NCBI GenBank assembly: GCA_016932895.1
Contig: JAFGCA010000725.1
Span: forward strand, 1-38,805
Length of the DNA: 38,805 bases
Reading direction: 5' to 3'
Origin: Sedimentisphaerales bacterium
Lineage (GTDB): Bacteria; Planctomycetota; Phycisphaerae; Sedimentisphaerales; SG8-4
The position numbers and the translations under genes are program-made. Each line of letters starts with the position of its first letter. The first letter of the stretch is position 1. Under the pieces are notes generated by a model that saw only the letters and a program-made list of their open reading frames with translations, was not told the DNA's origin and did no database searches. Positions 31,082-38,805 of the stretch are shown here, in pieces.

Positions 31082-33772
31082 CTACGGCTCGAAAGGAGCC
31101 ACCATCGGCGCGGCCTTTCGTGTTATCATCTCGTCGAAGACTTCGATTTCCGACAGCCCCATGCCCCGGCCCTGCAGCGGCGTGAAGACAAACCGAACGT
31201 ATCTGCCGGAAAGTGATTGCTCGAACGGCAGGGGGTACGAATAGGCCAGGCGTCCGCCAGCCGGCAGATGCGCGTATTGGGGGCTGTCATCGTGTTCCCA
31301 GGGTTCATAGTCACCAGGCGGTTGCCAGAGGTTGTTGTGTTCGATCTTCCCCGCGGACAACCAGATCTTACCCCTGGTCGAGACGGCCACGTCGATTCGA
31401 CCGGGGTGACAATATTTCTCGTTCGGCTGATGCGTGCTTACGCGCACGCCGCCGAGGGTGCGTATGTCGCCAAGATCGACCGTCACCGTCAACGGATCCC
31501 CCGGCGACCACATGGCCGTGGCGGCCTGGACTTTGTCGGATGTGGTGTATTCGGTGGGTGCTATTATCTTGCCGTTCGTCAGTTCGCCGCCACTGTCGGA
31601 GTTCCGTGATATGCGGCTCGACGGACGACTGACTGTGTATGCCTTGCCGCACGCCAGATTCGTGCCCCGGGAGTAGACGAGTGTCTCGGGCTCAGCCCCC
31701 GGTCCCACGTCCTCGCCGTCACTGTAGCCATACACCGTCGACCGGGTCTGCGGACCCTTACGCTGGAGATTCATGCGGACCCAGTTCATCGTTGGGTCCC
31801 GAAAGCCGGCCACGTTGATAGCATACGCGTGCGGGAGCGAAGTAACCAACTCGGTGTGTGACCTCGTGACGTCACCGGTGTCACGGTGTTCCGTCCAGTT
31901 GTAGGTGATCTCTATCGGCTGGAATCCAGCATCGCGGGCGCGGTGCTCGACCTGCATGAGAATGTCCTGAATCCCAGGCATGCCGTAAGTGGCCGCTCCG
32001 CCGCGACAGAGGAACGATGTCTTGAAGTATATTTGCCTGGTCCCGGCGGCTTCCTCGGCCTCCAGGACGTGCAGAACTTGTTTGTCGAAAGGGCTGTCGC
32101 CGTCGGATTTGCGGTAAAACTCCGTGAAGTCGTCGCCGTCGAAGGAGTACGAGAGGCCGACGCTATGAGCGGGCGATCGGTTCGTGACGACGGCTCCGAG
32201 CGCCGCGCCCACAATGTCCGTCGGCGTCTCCACGCGCCAGAGTGCTTCGCAGACAGCGCCATTGACGGCGGCCCCCAGCGTGGCCTTGTACATGCCGTCG
32301 GGTTTGTCATCGGTGTAAATATTCTCCGCTTTGTGAACGGTAGCCTGATACAAATTCCCGTGCAGGGGCGGCCACAACACCGTCGTATCGACCTGCCGAC
32401 CGGCCGACAGACGCAGGCGGTTGGCCCCCAGGGTCATTTTGGGCAGCGTACGCCGGTTCAACTGCGTGACCGTTGCAAACTCCAGGGTGTCAATGCCCAC
32501 GTCGGCGGGGTGACCCTTAGCCAGCATCTCGATCTTAACCAGGCATTCGGTCACGCCGGCCACTTCATCGCGCAACCGAACCTCGGCCCCGTGAGGGCCG
32601 ATGTCATCGCTTTGCCAAAGCGGCGTCCAGTCGATGCCCGCATGCCGCGAGACAAGGATTCGGAGGACATCATCGGCACCTCGTCTGAGCCGGGCGGTTA
32701 TTCGCATGGAGGTAATCACGTTGGCCGCGGAGACCTTGAACACGACATGGGCCGGCCGGTTGCCACCGGCCGGATGAATCGCCGGAGCCGGACTGCGCTC
32801 AGGGGGAATCTCGATCCCGTCGTAGTCAAAGAGCAGGTTTCGGCAATCGGTGGAGTTCAGGTCGGGCTTGAATACCCAGACGCCGTTGCCGCGGATGTTG
32901 TGCAAATCATGATGGGTGTCGGGGTCCTTGCCCTTTAGGGGGCGGTAGTAGTCTCGATCATCGGTGCCACCGGCGAGATGGCTGTCAGCGGCGCTCATCG
33001 GGCGCCAGTAACGCGTGTACGATTGGCCCGGACCCAGGTTCAGTATATAGCGCCGGCCGTAGCGGGCGTGAAGCGTGTACCGGTCGACGGAGAATCCGTC
33101 CGTGTACGATGCAGCGCCGTTGGCAAGAGTCCGGTCGTAACCCACGGGATTGTCGCTGCAGCTTCGCCACCCGTCGGGGCCGCGATGTGTGATGCACTGG
33201 GGCGCGCCGTGGTAGTAATAGTAGTAGCCCGGCTCGCTCCGGCCGCCGGAGAACGCACCGGAGTGGGCGGTCCTGATTTCTTCGCAACTCGCCACCACGC
33301 CCGCGTCGTTGTAACAGAAAAAACTCATGGACGAATCGAAGAGATGCCAGTTCTCTCCCCCGTCCCACGAAACCTCGCTGACCGTGTGATCGCCGAGTTG
33401 AATATACCTGGCCTGATAACCCAGTCGCAGCCAACTGGCTATGTTGAGACCGGAGATAACGCCGCAATTCATCGTTCCATACGAATTGTAGTGCAGGATC
33501 GGATCCCAGATCAGCCGACCATCTTCCGTGGAGTTGCTCGTCTGTCGTCGGCTGCGTCTGCCCCATCGCCACACGGCAATGCACTTGTTCTGCGGTGTCT
33601 CCAGGTGTCCGGTGACACTACGCACGAACGAGTCGATATCCGTGTAGTCCGGAGTGTTGTCCGTGACCAGCCGAAGATTGTACACCGCCGCATCGACACC
33701 CGGGCCCCAGCTCATGGCGATCAGAAGGACCATGAATCTCGATGCCATCCGCCTGTCGTCCGGTGTTCTCAT
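31082..33772 (-). CDS. Secreted transglutaminase-like protein with C-terminal discoidin-type domain
   Basis: An 896-residue exported protein; ATG at 33772 is used, with TTG at 33784 and ATG at 33748 as alternatives, and no strong ribosome-binding site for any of them. A signal peptide (RFMVLLIAMSWGPGVDA) follows. Residues about 35-165 resemble a transglutaminase-like cysteine protease fold, with a Cys-His-Asp order: Cys103 (TMNCGVISG), His129 (GDHTVSEV), Asp146 (HLFDSSM). A long beta-rich middle follows. About 720-890 look like an F5/8 type C (discoidin) carbohydrate-binding domain (TVTVDLGDIRTLGGVRVSTHQP..., ending GRYVRFVFTPLQGRGMGLSEIEVFDE). It lies opposite to its neighbours. It could be a protease, amidase or cross-linker acting on glycan-bound protein; the substrate is unknown. 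Confidence 0.8.
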   Translation of the reverse strand: MRTPDDRRMASRFMVLLIAMSWGPGVDAAVYNLRLVTDNTPDYTDIDSFVRSVTGHLETPQNKCIAVWRWGRRSRRQTSNSTEDGRLIWDPILHYNSYGTMNCGVISGLNIASWLRLGYQARYIQLGDHTVSEVSWDGGENWHLFDSSMSFFCYNDAGVVASCEEIRTAHSGAFSGGRSEPGYYYYYHGAPQCITHRGPDGWRSCSDNPVGYDRTLANGAASYTDGFSVDRYTLHARYGRRYILNLGPGQSYTRYWRPMSAADSHLAGGTDDRDYYRPLKGKDPDTHHDLHNIRGNGVWVFKPDLNSTDCRNLLFDYDGIEIPPERSPAPAIHPAGGNRPAHVVFKVSAANVITSMRITARLRRGADDVLRILVSRHAGIDWTPLWQSDDIGPHGAEVRLRDEVAGVTECLVKIEMLAKGHPADVGIDTLEFATVTQLNRRTLPKMTLGANRLRLSAGRQVDTTVLWPPLHGNLYQATVHKAENIYTDDKPDGMYKATLGAAVNGAVCEALWRVETPTDIVGAALGAVVTNRSPAHSVGLSYSFDGDDFTEFYRKSDGDSPFDKQVLHVLEAEEAAGTRQIYFKTSFLCRGGAATYGMPGIQDILMQVEHRARDAGFQPIEITYNWTEHRDTGDVTRSHTELVTSLPHAYAINVAGFRDPTMNWVRMNLQRKGPQTRSTVYGYSDGEDVGPGAEPETLVYSRGTNLACGKAYTVSRPSSRISRNSDSGGELTNGKIIAPTEYTTSDKVQAATAMWSPGDPLTVTVDLGDIRTLGGVRVSTHQPNEKYCHPGRIDVAVSTRGKIWLSAGKIEHNNLWQPPGDYEPWEHDDSPQYAHLPAGGRLAYSYPLPFEQSLSGRYVRFVFTPLQGRGMGLSEIEVFDEMITRKAAPMVAPFEP

Positions 33773-34069
33773 GAGCGGTTCCAATTCGGATTCAGCATTT
33801 CGTTTCCCGAGAGGCCGTCGGATGCTATGGCAGGCAATGCTACCGAAATGGCACGCCCGAAGTCAAGCGCGTTACAAGACTCTCCGGCAAGTACGCGTTG
33901 GTTATCTCAAGCCTTCTTCGGATTCGGGTGGATCTTCCGCGAACATAGCCTACCGATCAACTCAGCCAAGGGAGGCTGCTCCGTGAGCGCCTTGCTCTAT
34001 AGAGACGTATCGCTTATCTTTCTGTCATTCGTATTGGAAACCTTTAATTCAAGTTGGGAGGTTTGTAGG
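33773..34069. other. Divergent promoter region between transglutaminase-like gene and GH172
   Basis: About 300 bases without a gene; it must contain the promoters of both diverging genes. The right part (34000-34060) is AT-richer. TATAGA at 33998-34003 is a possible -10 box, but no good -35 box is 17 bases upstream. No strong inverted repeat was seen. Confidence 0.4.
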
Positions 34070-36046
34070 ATGGGGAGACGATGGGCGTTTCTGCTGTGGT
34101 TGTCTGTTTGTATCTGTTCGGTGGGGGCGGTTCCGGCATGCGCGGAGGAGTCGGCGGGGGTCTTGTTCGAGAAGCTGCTGCGGGTGCCGCAACGGGTGCA
34201 GCTGCTTCAGACTTCGTCGCACAACAAGACGGGGAACAACTGGGACGAGTACTGGCCTCAGTACGTGGACGCCAACGGCGAGGAAGTGCTGTTCGACGTG
34301 AGAGGCCCGGGCTGCGTCCGGAGCATGTGGGGCACCAACTTCGACCCGAACGCCGTGATCAAGTTCTATTTCGACGGCGCGACGACGCCTCGCTACCAGA
34401 GCAAGATCGTGGACTTTTACAAAGGCGTCCTTCCCGAATTTCCGACGCCGCTGGTCTCGTACGAGCGGCGGGGCAAATACGGTGACAATCCCTTCGCGGG
34501 CAACGCGTTCGCCCCGATCCCCTTCGAGGAATCCCTCAAGATCACAGTGCAGGGCACGGCCCACTTCTACCACATCCTCTACGAGACGTACGCCGCGAGC
34601 GGGTCGGATGCATCCGTTGCCGATCGGCAAGAGCGATCCGCGTTGTTGGCCGCCTTCTCCGGCAACGTGCAAACGCCCACCGACGGGCTCGAGCGCATCG
34701 AGTTCGCGATGGAGGACGGGCTTCATGCCGGCCGGGACGTCGTGATCTACTCGGCCAAGGATACCGCTGGCGTCATTCGCGAGATCACGCTGGAAGGCGA
34801 TGGCTCGGAGGACTTCTTCCAGCGCAATCACATTCGCATGAAATGGGATTCGGCCCCGCGCTTTCAGGTCCTCGCGCCGATTGGCATGTTCTTCGGCACC
34901 GCCGTCCGCGCCAACGACATGCGGAGTCTGCCGCTGGAGGTGGAGAAACTGGCGGACGGGCGGGTGCGCCTGCGCTGCCGGTTTCCCATGGCGTTTTGGA
35001 AAGACGCCGAGATTACCATCGCCAACCGCTGTCAGCGGACGATGGCGCCCGTGAAGGCCACGCTTCTGGTCGGTCCCAATCCGATCCCGCGCGAGGAGGG
35101 CACGTATTTCACGACGATGTATCAGGAGGGCCAGACCATCTACGGCCACGACTGGCTGCTCTTCGAGGGTAGCGGCTGCGGCTGGTACGCCGGGACCGTC
35201 CAATCCATGCAGGGACAGCACTACTGCGAGGGCGACGAGCATTTCTATCTCGACGGCGCAATCTCGCCCCAGATCAACGGCACCGGCAGCGAGGATTACT
35301 ACCTCTGCTGCTTCTGGCCCAATCAGGACTTCGACATGCCCTTCGGCTGCGTTGCGGGCGACATCGCCATCGAGGGAGGCGGCTACTACTTCGGCTCCTA
35401 CAACGAGCCGAGCAGCTACAGCCGCTATCATCTGGAGGCGCCGATTCCCTTCTACGCGGGCATTACCGCCAAGATCCAGCACGGCGGGCTCAGCCACATC
35501 CTGAGTCGCTACCGCAGTCTCGCCTTCGTGTATTTCAGCCACCGCGCGCGCCTGACCCGGACCGATTTCCTCGACGTGGGAAAGCCCCAGAGCGAGAAGG
35601 CCCACGGGTACGCCTGCATGGGACCATCCACCGTCCGCCGGCTTCAATCCCATCCCGAAGGCGATTCTTTTGAGACTTCCTGGGGCGAGGACGGCCGCTA
35701 CCATGAAGGCGGCACGGTGAGCTTCACCGTGGCCGTCGATGCGGAGAACCGGGGCGTGCGCATGCGCCGGCGCCTGGACCAGGAGGTCCCGTGCCAGGGC
35801 GCAAAGGTATTTGTGGACGGGACGTACGCCGGCACGTGGTACTGGGGCTACCGCAACGAACACTTGCGCTGGTACGATCAGGACTTCGATATCGCCCCCG
35901 GGCTCACCGCCGGAAAATCCGCCCTCGATATCCGTCTCGAACTGCAGCCGCGAACCCGCATCCGAATTCCGGAGTCGTCGTCGAAACTTCTTCAGCCTTC
36001 CGTGACCTTCACCGATTTCTCTTACACCATTTTCTGCTTCGAATAG
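34070..36046 (+). CDS. DUF2961/GH172-family secreted glycosidase-like protein
   Basis: A 658-residue exported protein with GGGAGG eight bases before the ATG and a signal peptide ending near PACA-E. The body matches DUF2961, now GH172, whose characterised members act on difructose dianhydrides and arabinofuranose glycans. Visible marks are QTSSHNKTGNNWD near the start, RGPGCVRSMWGTNF, and the signature segment QINGTGSEDYYLCCFWPN with GSEDYY at 406-411 (Glu408 is in the region of the family catalytic Glu). An ITIANRCQR segment and a beta-sandwich C-terminus (VFVDGTYAGTWYWG) follow. The length is longer than the 350-450 residue simplest members, so the C-terminus is a second domain. A furanosidase acting on an exopolysaccharide is likely; the linkage is unknown. 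Confidence 0.87.
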   Translation: MGRRWAFLLWLSVCICSVGAVPACAEESAGVLFEKLLRVPQRVQLLQTSSHNKTGNNWDEYWPQYVDANGEEVLFDVRGPGCVRSMWGTNFDPNAVIKFYFDGATTPRYQSKIVDFYKGVLPEFPTPLVSYERRGKYGDNPFAGNAFAPIPFEESLKITVQGTAHFYHILYETYAASGSDASVADRQERSALLAAFSGNVQTPTDGLERIEFAMEDGLHAGRDVVIYSAKDTAGVIREITLEGDGSEDFFQRNHIRMKWDSAPRFQVLAPIGMFFGTAVRANDMRSLPLEVEKLADGRVRLRCRFPMAFWKDAEITIANRCQRTMAPVKATLLVGPNPIPREEGTYFTTMYQEGQTIYGHDWLLFEGSGCGWYAGTVQSMQGQHYCEGDEHFYLDGAISPQINGTGSEDYYLCCFWPNQDFDMPFGCVAGDIAIEGGGYYFGSYNEPSSYSRYHLEAPIPFYAGITAKIQHGGLSHILSRYRSLAFVYFSHRARLTRTDFLDVGKPQSEKAHGYACMGPSTVRRLQSHPEGDSFETSWGEDGRYHEGGTVSFTVAVDAENRGVRMRRRLDQEVPCQGAKVFVDGTYAGTWYWGYRNEHLRWYDQDFDIAPGLTAGKSALDIRLELQPRTRIRIPESSSKLLQPSVTFTDFSYTIFCFE

Positions 36047-36174
36047 GAGCAACGAAAGACGCTTCGATTTGCCTGGCCTTGCCTGCTGCGGAGGATTGCA
36101 GTACCGTATGCGAAGGCGCGATCGCATGCGCGGCGCCTGTCTGTCTCTTACGATGGCAATGGGAGAAGTGACGA

Positions 36175-38805
36175 ATGGCAAGAGCATACGGAGCGGCCGG
36201 CGTGGCATTCGTGCTGGCGATATTGATCGGTGGCGCCGCCGCGGCACCCGTGGATTCGCAGGGGCGGCCCTTGATTCGCAAACTCGGGACCATTGACTGC
36301 GACCTGGTGGAGACCACGCCCATCGTGTTCCGGGGGAAGCTCTATCGCTGCGAGTGGGTACGCACCAGCTACGCGGGCAACGAGCTCGGCGAGAACTACT
36401 CCCGCCTGGTCGATGTCGCCACGGGCGAGCCGACGGCGCCGTTCGCGCGGGGGTACGTCTTCTCCAGTGCGTTCGTCGACGGCGACACCGTCTACGTCAC
36501 CGGCACGAGCACGGAGCAGGGCTGGACCGGCCAACGGGTCGAGATGTTCGCCTCGAAGGACCTCAAGCAGTGGCGGAACTGGACCGCCCTGGATCTGGAC
36601 GGCTTTGGCATCTGCAACACCTCGATCTGCAAGGCGGCGGACCGGTACGTCATGATGTTCGAGATCCACAAGCCCAAAGAGCAGGCGGGTACGGCCTTTA
36701 CCGCGCGGTTCGCCACCTCCAAAGACCTGCGGAAGTGGAAGCTGACCGGGCCGGAGTGTGTCTATGCGAAAGACCGCTACTCGGCGCCGCATTGCCTGCG
36801 CTATCTGGACGGCTACTTCTATGATTTCTATCTGGAGGCCCACGACGGTTACGAAATGCGCGTCGTCCGGTCCAGAGACCTGATCCATTGGGTCGCGAGC
36901 CCCCTGAACCCCGTCCTGAAGGCCTCGCCCGAGGACAAGCAGATCGCCAATGAGAAACTCACCGCCGAGCAACGCCGGCGCATCGCCGAGGCCCGCGACA
37001 TCAACAATTCCGATATCGATTTCTGCCCGTTCAACGGCCGGCTCGTCATCAACTATTCCTGGGGCAACCAGCAAGGCAAAGAATTCCTCGCCGAAGCCGT
37101 CTACGACGGGACGGTCGAAGAGTTCCTGAGAGGCTGGTTTCCCCCGGAGAGGTCACGATCTGGAACAGAAGGTACGAAAGGGGCCGAGCCTGTGACGTTG
37201 CTGGAGAAGGCGCGGGGGCGGGTGGACGATCTTCGGTTCGGGTGCTATGCGACGTCGCGACAGGTCGAGCAGATGGCCACCGAGGAGGACTTTCGGGCGC
37301 GGGCGTGGGACGTCATCGAGCGGATGGGGATCACGAAGGTGTACCTGGAAGTCTATCGCGGCGGGCACGTCGTTTCGCCCGAGCGACTCGTCTTCGTGCG
37401 CGACTGGCTCACGCAGCGCGACATCGCGGTGGCCGGGGGGATTGCCACCGTGCCGGGCGGGGACGTCGGCGTGCGGCAGGAAGGGCCGCTGGGCTGGCTC
37501 AACTGGCAAAACGCCAAGACGCAGCGGGATCTGAAGCGGATCATGCGCATGGCCGCACCGATCTTCGATACGTTCATCGTCGATGATTTTCTCTGCACCG
37601 GCGATGTCGGCGCCGAATCGGAGCAGGCCAGAGCCAGTCGTTCCTGGGGACAGTACCGCCGGGCGCTGCTGACCGAGCTGGCGCGGTCGATCTTTGTCGA
37701 GCCGGCCAAAGAGGCCAACCCCGACATTACCATGATCGTCAAGTACCCCCAGTGGTACGACCGGTTCCACCTGTTCGGGTACGATACCGAGACGTTTCCC
37801 CGGATCTTCGATCGCGTCTGGGTGGGCACGGAGACGCGCGGTCGCAACACGCAGCGGTTCGGCTTCGTCCAGCCCTACGAGGGGTTCGTCAATTATCGCT
37901 GGCTGGCCGGTATCGCGGGCGGCAAGATCGGCGGCGCCTGGTTCGATCACGGCGACTGTAGCGAGCACGATTTCCTCGACCAGGCGTACACCAGCGTCCT
38001 GGCCGGGGCGCCGGAACTGGTTTTCTTCAACCTGGGCGACGTCATGGCGGGGCATCCCGATCACGCGCAGGTCGCGGCGGACTTTGACCGGCTCGCCGAC
38101 TTAGCCGCTTTCGTTCGCGCGCACCCGGTGGTGGGCGTGCCCGCGTACAAACCGCCGAACAGCGATCCCGCCGGCGACATGTATCTGATGGATTTCCTCG
38201 GCATGCTGGGCATTCCGCTGGTTCCGGTGCACGAGTTTCCCGAGGACGCGCCGATGGTCTTCCTCCCGGCCCAGGCGGCGGCCGACCCCGATCTTCCGGC
38301 GCGCATGAAGGAGGCGTGGGCGAGTGGCACGAGTGCGGTTGTCACGACGAATCTTTTCCTCGCGTTGCCCGAGGTCCCGAAGCTCGCCCGCACGCTGGGC
38401 GTCGATCCGGACCTGAAGTCGAGCCCGCTTCGTGCGGCGTTGCAGGCGTCCGACTCGACCACGCAGGGGGACGCGATGATCGATCTGGAGGTCCCCATCG
38501 AGGCCCGAAGCGGCGACGTGACGTGCAGCGCCGACGGCAAGGAATTGACGTTGCTGCGTACGGTGGCAAAGCCTGAGAAGCGCGTTTCGCTGCTCAATAC
38601 GCATACGTACAGCCAGGCGGATTTCGACGCGGTGGGCGAGGTGCTGCTGTGCCCCCGGCCGCTGGGCCTGCTCTCGATGCAGGGGGCCGCACTTTCGGAA
38701 CTGCGGGCGGCGTTTCGCAGCGCGGACGCGCCGATCTTCGCAGGGCCCGCCGGCGTGACCTATCATCCGTTCGCTGCTGCGGGGCAGGGCGGTTGTGTCG
38801 TGCAG
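36175..38805 (+). CDS. Long ORF: GH43/32-like propeller fused to an unclassified domain (3' partial)
   Basis: One frame is open without a stop from ATG 36175 to the window end (877 codons). GGGAG upstream and the hydrophobic start MARAYGAAGVAFVLAILIGGAAAA support this start. Residues about 35-320 look like a five-bladed GH43/GH32/GH117-type propeller: repeated blade ends FASKDLKQWRNW, TSKDLRKWKL and SRDLIHWV, plus SAPHCLRYLDGYF. A linker rich in Gly/Glu/Ser/Arg (about 323-339) leads to a second region starting VTLLEKARGRVDDLRFGCY. This part has alternating alpha/beta character, RMGITKVYLEVYRGG, TFIVDDF, MIVKYPQWYDRF and GGAWFDHGD, as in TIM-barrel glycosidases, but I cannot name a family. Possibly two genes joined by a lost stop, or a genuine fusion. 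Confidence 0.72.
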   Translation, partial: MARAYGAAGVAFVLAILIGGAAAAPVDSQGRPLIRKLGTIDCDLVETTPIVFRGKLYRCEWVRTSYAGNELGENYSRLVDVATGEPTAPFARGYVFSSAFVDGDTVYVTGTSTEQGWTGQRVEMFASKDLKQWRNWTALDLDGFGICNTSICKAADRYVMMFEIHKPKEQAGTAFTARFATSKDLRKWKLTGPECVYAKDRYSAPHCLRYLDGYFYDFYLEAHDGYEMRVVRSRDLIHWVASPLNPVLKASPEDKQIANEKLTAEQRRRIAEARDINNSDIDFCPFNGRLVINYSWGNQQGKEFLAEAVYDGTVEEFLRGWFPPERSRSGTEGTKGAEPVTLLEKARGRVDDLRFGCYATSRQVEQMATEEDFRARAWDVIERMGITKVYLEVYRGGHVVSPERLVFVRDWLTQRDIAVAGGIATVPGGDVGVRQEGPLGWLNWQNAKTQRDLKRIMRMAAPIFDTFIVDDFLCTGDVGAESEQARASRSWGQYRRALLTELARSIFVEPAKEANPDITMIVKYPQWYDRFHLFGYDTETFPRIFDRVWVGTETRGRNTQRFGFVQPYEGFVNYRWLAGIAGGKIGGAWFDHGDCSEHDFLDQAYTSVLAGAPELVFFNLGDVMAGHPDHAQVAADFDRLADLAAFVRAHPVVGVPAYKPPNSDPAGDMYLMDFLGMLGIPLVPVHEFPEDAPMVFLPAQAAADPDLPARMKEAWASGTSAVVTTNLFLALPEVPKLARTLGVDPDLKSSPLRAALQASDSTTQGDAMIDLEVPIEARSGDVTCSADGKELTLLRTVAKPEKRVSLLNTHTYSQADFDAVGEVLLCPRPLGLLSMQGAALSELRAAFRSADAPIFAGPAGVTYHPFAAAGQGGCVVQ

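Noticed and set aside
32978..34069. Upstream extension of the GH172 frame by 364 codons
   Set aside because: It overlaps the opposite-strand transglutaminase-like gene and shows no family similarity; the ATG at 34070 has GGGAGG and begins a clear signal peptide.

Overview
The window is about 65% G+C, judged by eye, and looks like one contig from a Planctomycetes bacterium, most likely of the Phycisphaerae/Sedimentisphaerales type. This rests on the gene content: secreted sulfatases with twin-arginine signals, FG-GAP and sialidase-like (BNR/Asp-box) proteins, a LamG/CxxCH protein resembling the hydrazine synthase alpha fold, DUF2961/GH172 and CE15 enzymes, several SSS sodium symporters, and intergenic clusters of short dispersed repeats. 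The taxon is an inference; no rRNA or other marker gene is present.

Layout. (1) 1-515: the 3' end of a CE15-type carbohydrate esterase. (2) 516-1699: a gene-free stretch holding a long inverted repeat (632-743) and nine copies of a 20-base direct repeat, the last four at 59-60 base intervals. (3) 1700-3722, minus strand: a lower-G+C two-gene unit, an SF2 helicase overlapping by stop/start with a 79-residue zinc-finger-like protein. (4) 4169-9462: a secreted C69-family peptidase and a 1185-residue LamG/beta-propeller/CxxCH protein.

(5) 9675-15795: a tight sugar/2-oxoacid operon. It holds TPP-dependent E1 alpha (split into two frames at an ATGA), E1 beta, a small unknown protein, a class II ketose-bisphosphate aldolase, a lipoyl/E3-binding protein with no acyltransferase domain, a CbbY-like phosphatase, a mannose-6-phosphate-isomerase-like cupin and a PfkB kinase. 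A perfect 14-base palindrome sits just after a possible promoter upstream. (6) 15937-21465: two large secreted proteins, SUMF1 plus sialidase-like and FG-GAP plus sialidase-like. (7) 21475-27425: an SSS symporter, anmK, murQ and a second SSS symporter with a periplasmic-type N-terminal extension, joined by 4-8 base overlaps. This is a salvage cassette for anhydro-N-acetylmuramic acid. (8) 27643-31053: two tandem sulfatases. (9) 31082-33772, minus strand: a secreted transglutaminase-like/discoidin protein. (10) 34070-38805: a GH172-like protein and a very long ORF, open at the window end, that joins a GH43/32-like propeller to a second domain of unknown type.

Together the genes describe a polysaccharide and peptidoglycan scavenger. 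Secreted esterases, sulfatases, glycosidase-like and sialidase-like proteins would release sugars outside the cytoplasm, SSS symporters would import them, and AnmK/MurQ and the kinase/aldolase/phosphatase/E1 operon would process them inside. The parts most likely to be undescribed are the E1/lipoyl/aldolase operon, the helicase plus zinc-finger pair, the repeat field, and the fused ORF at the right end.
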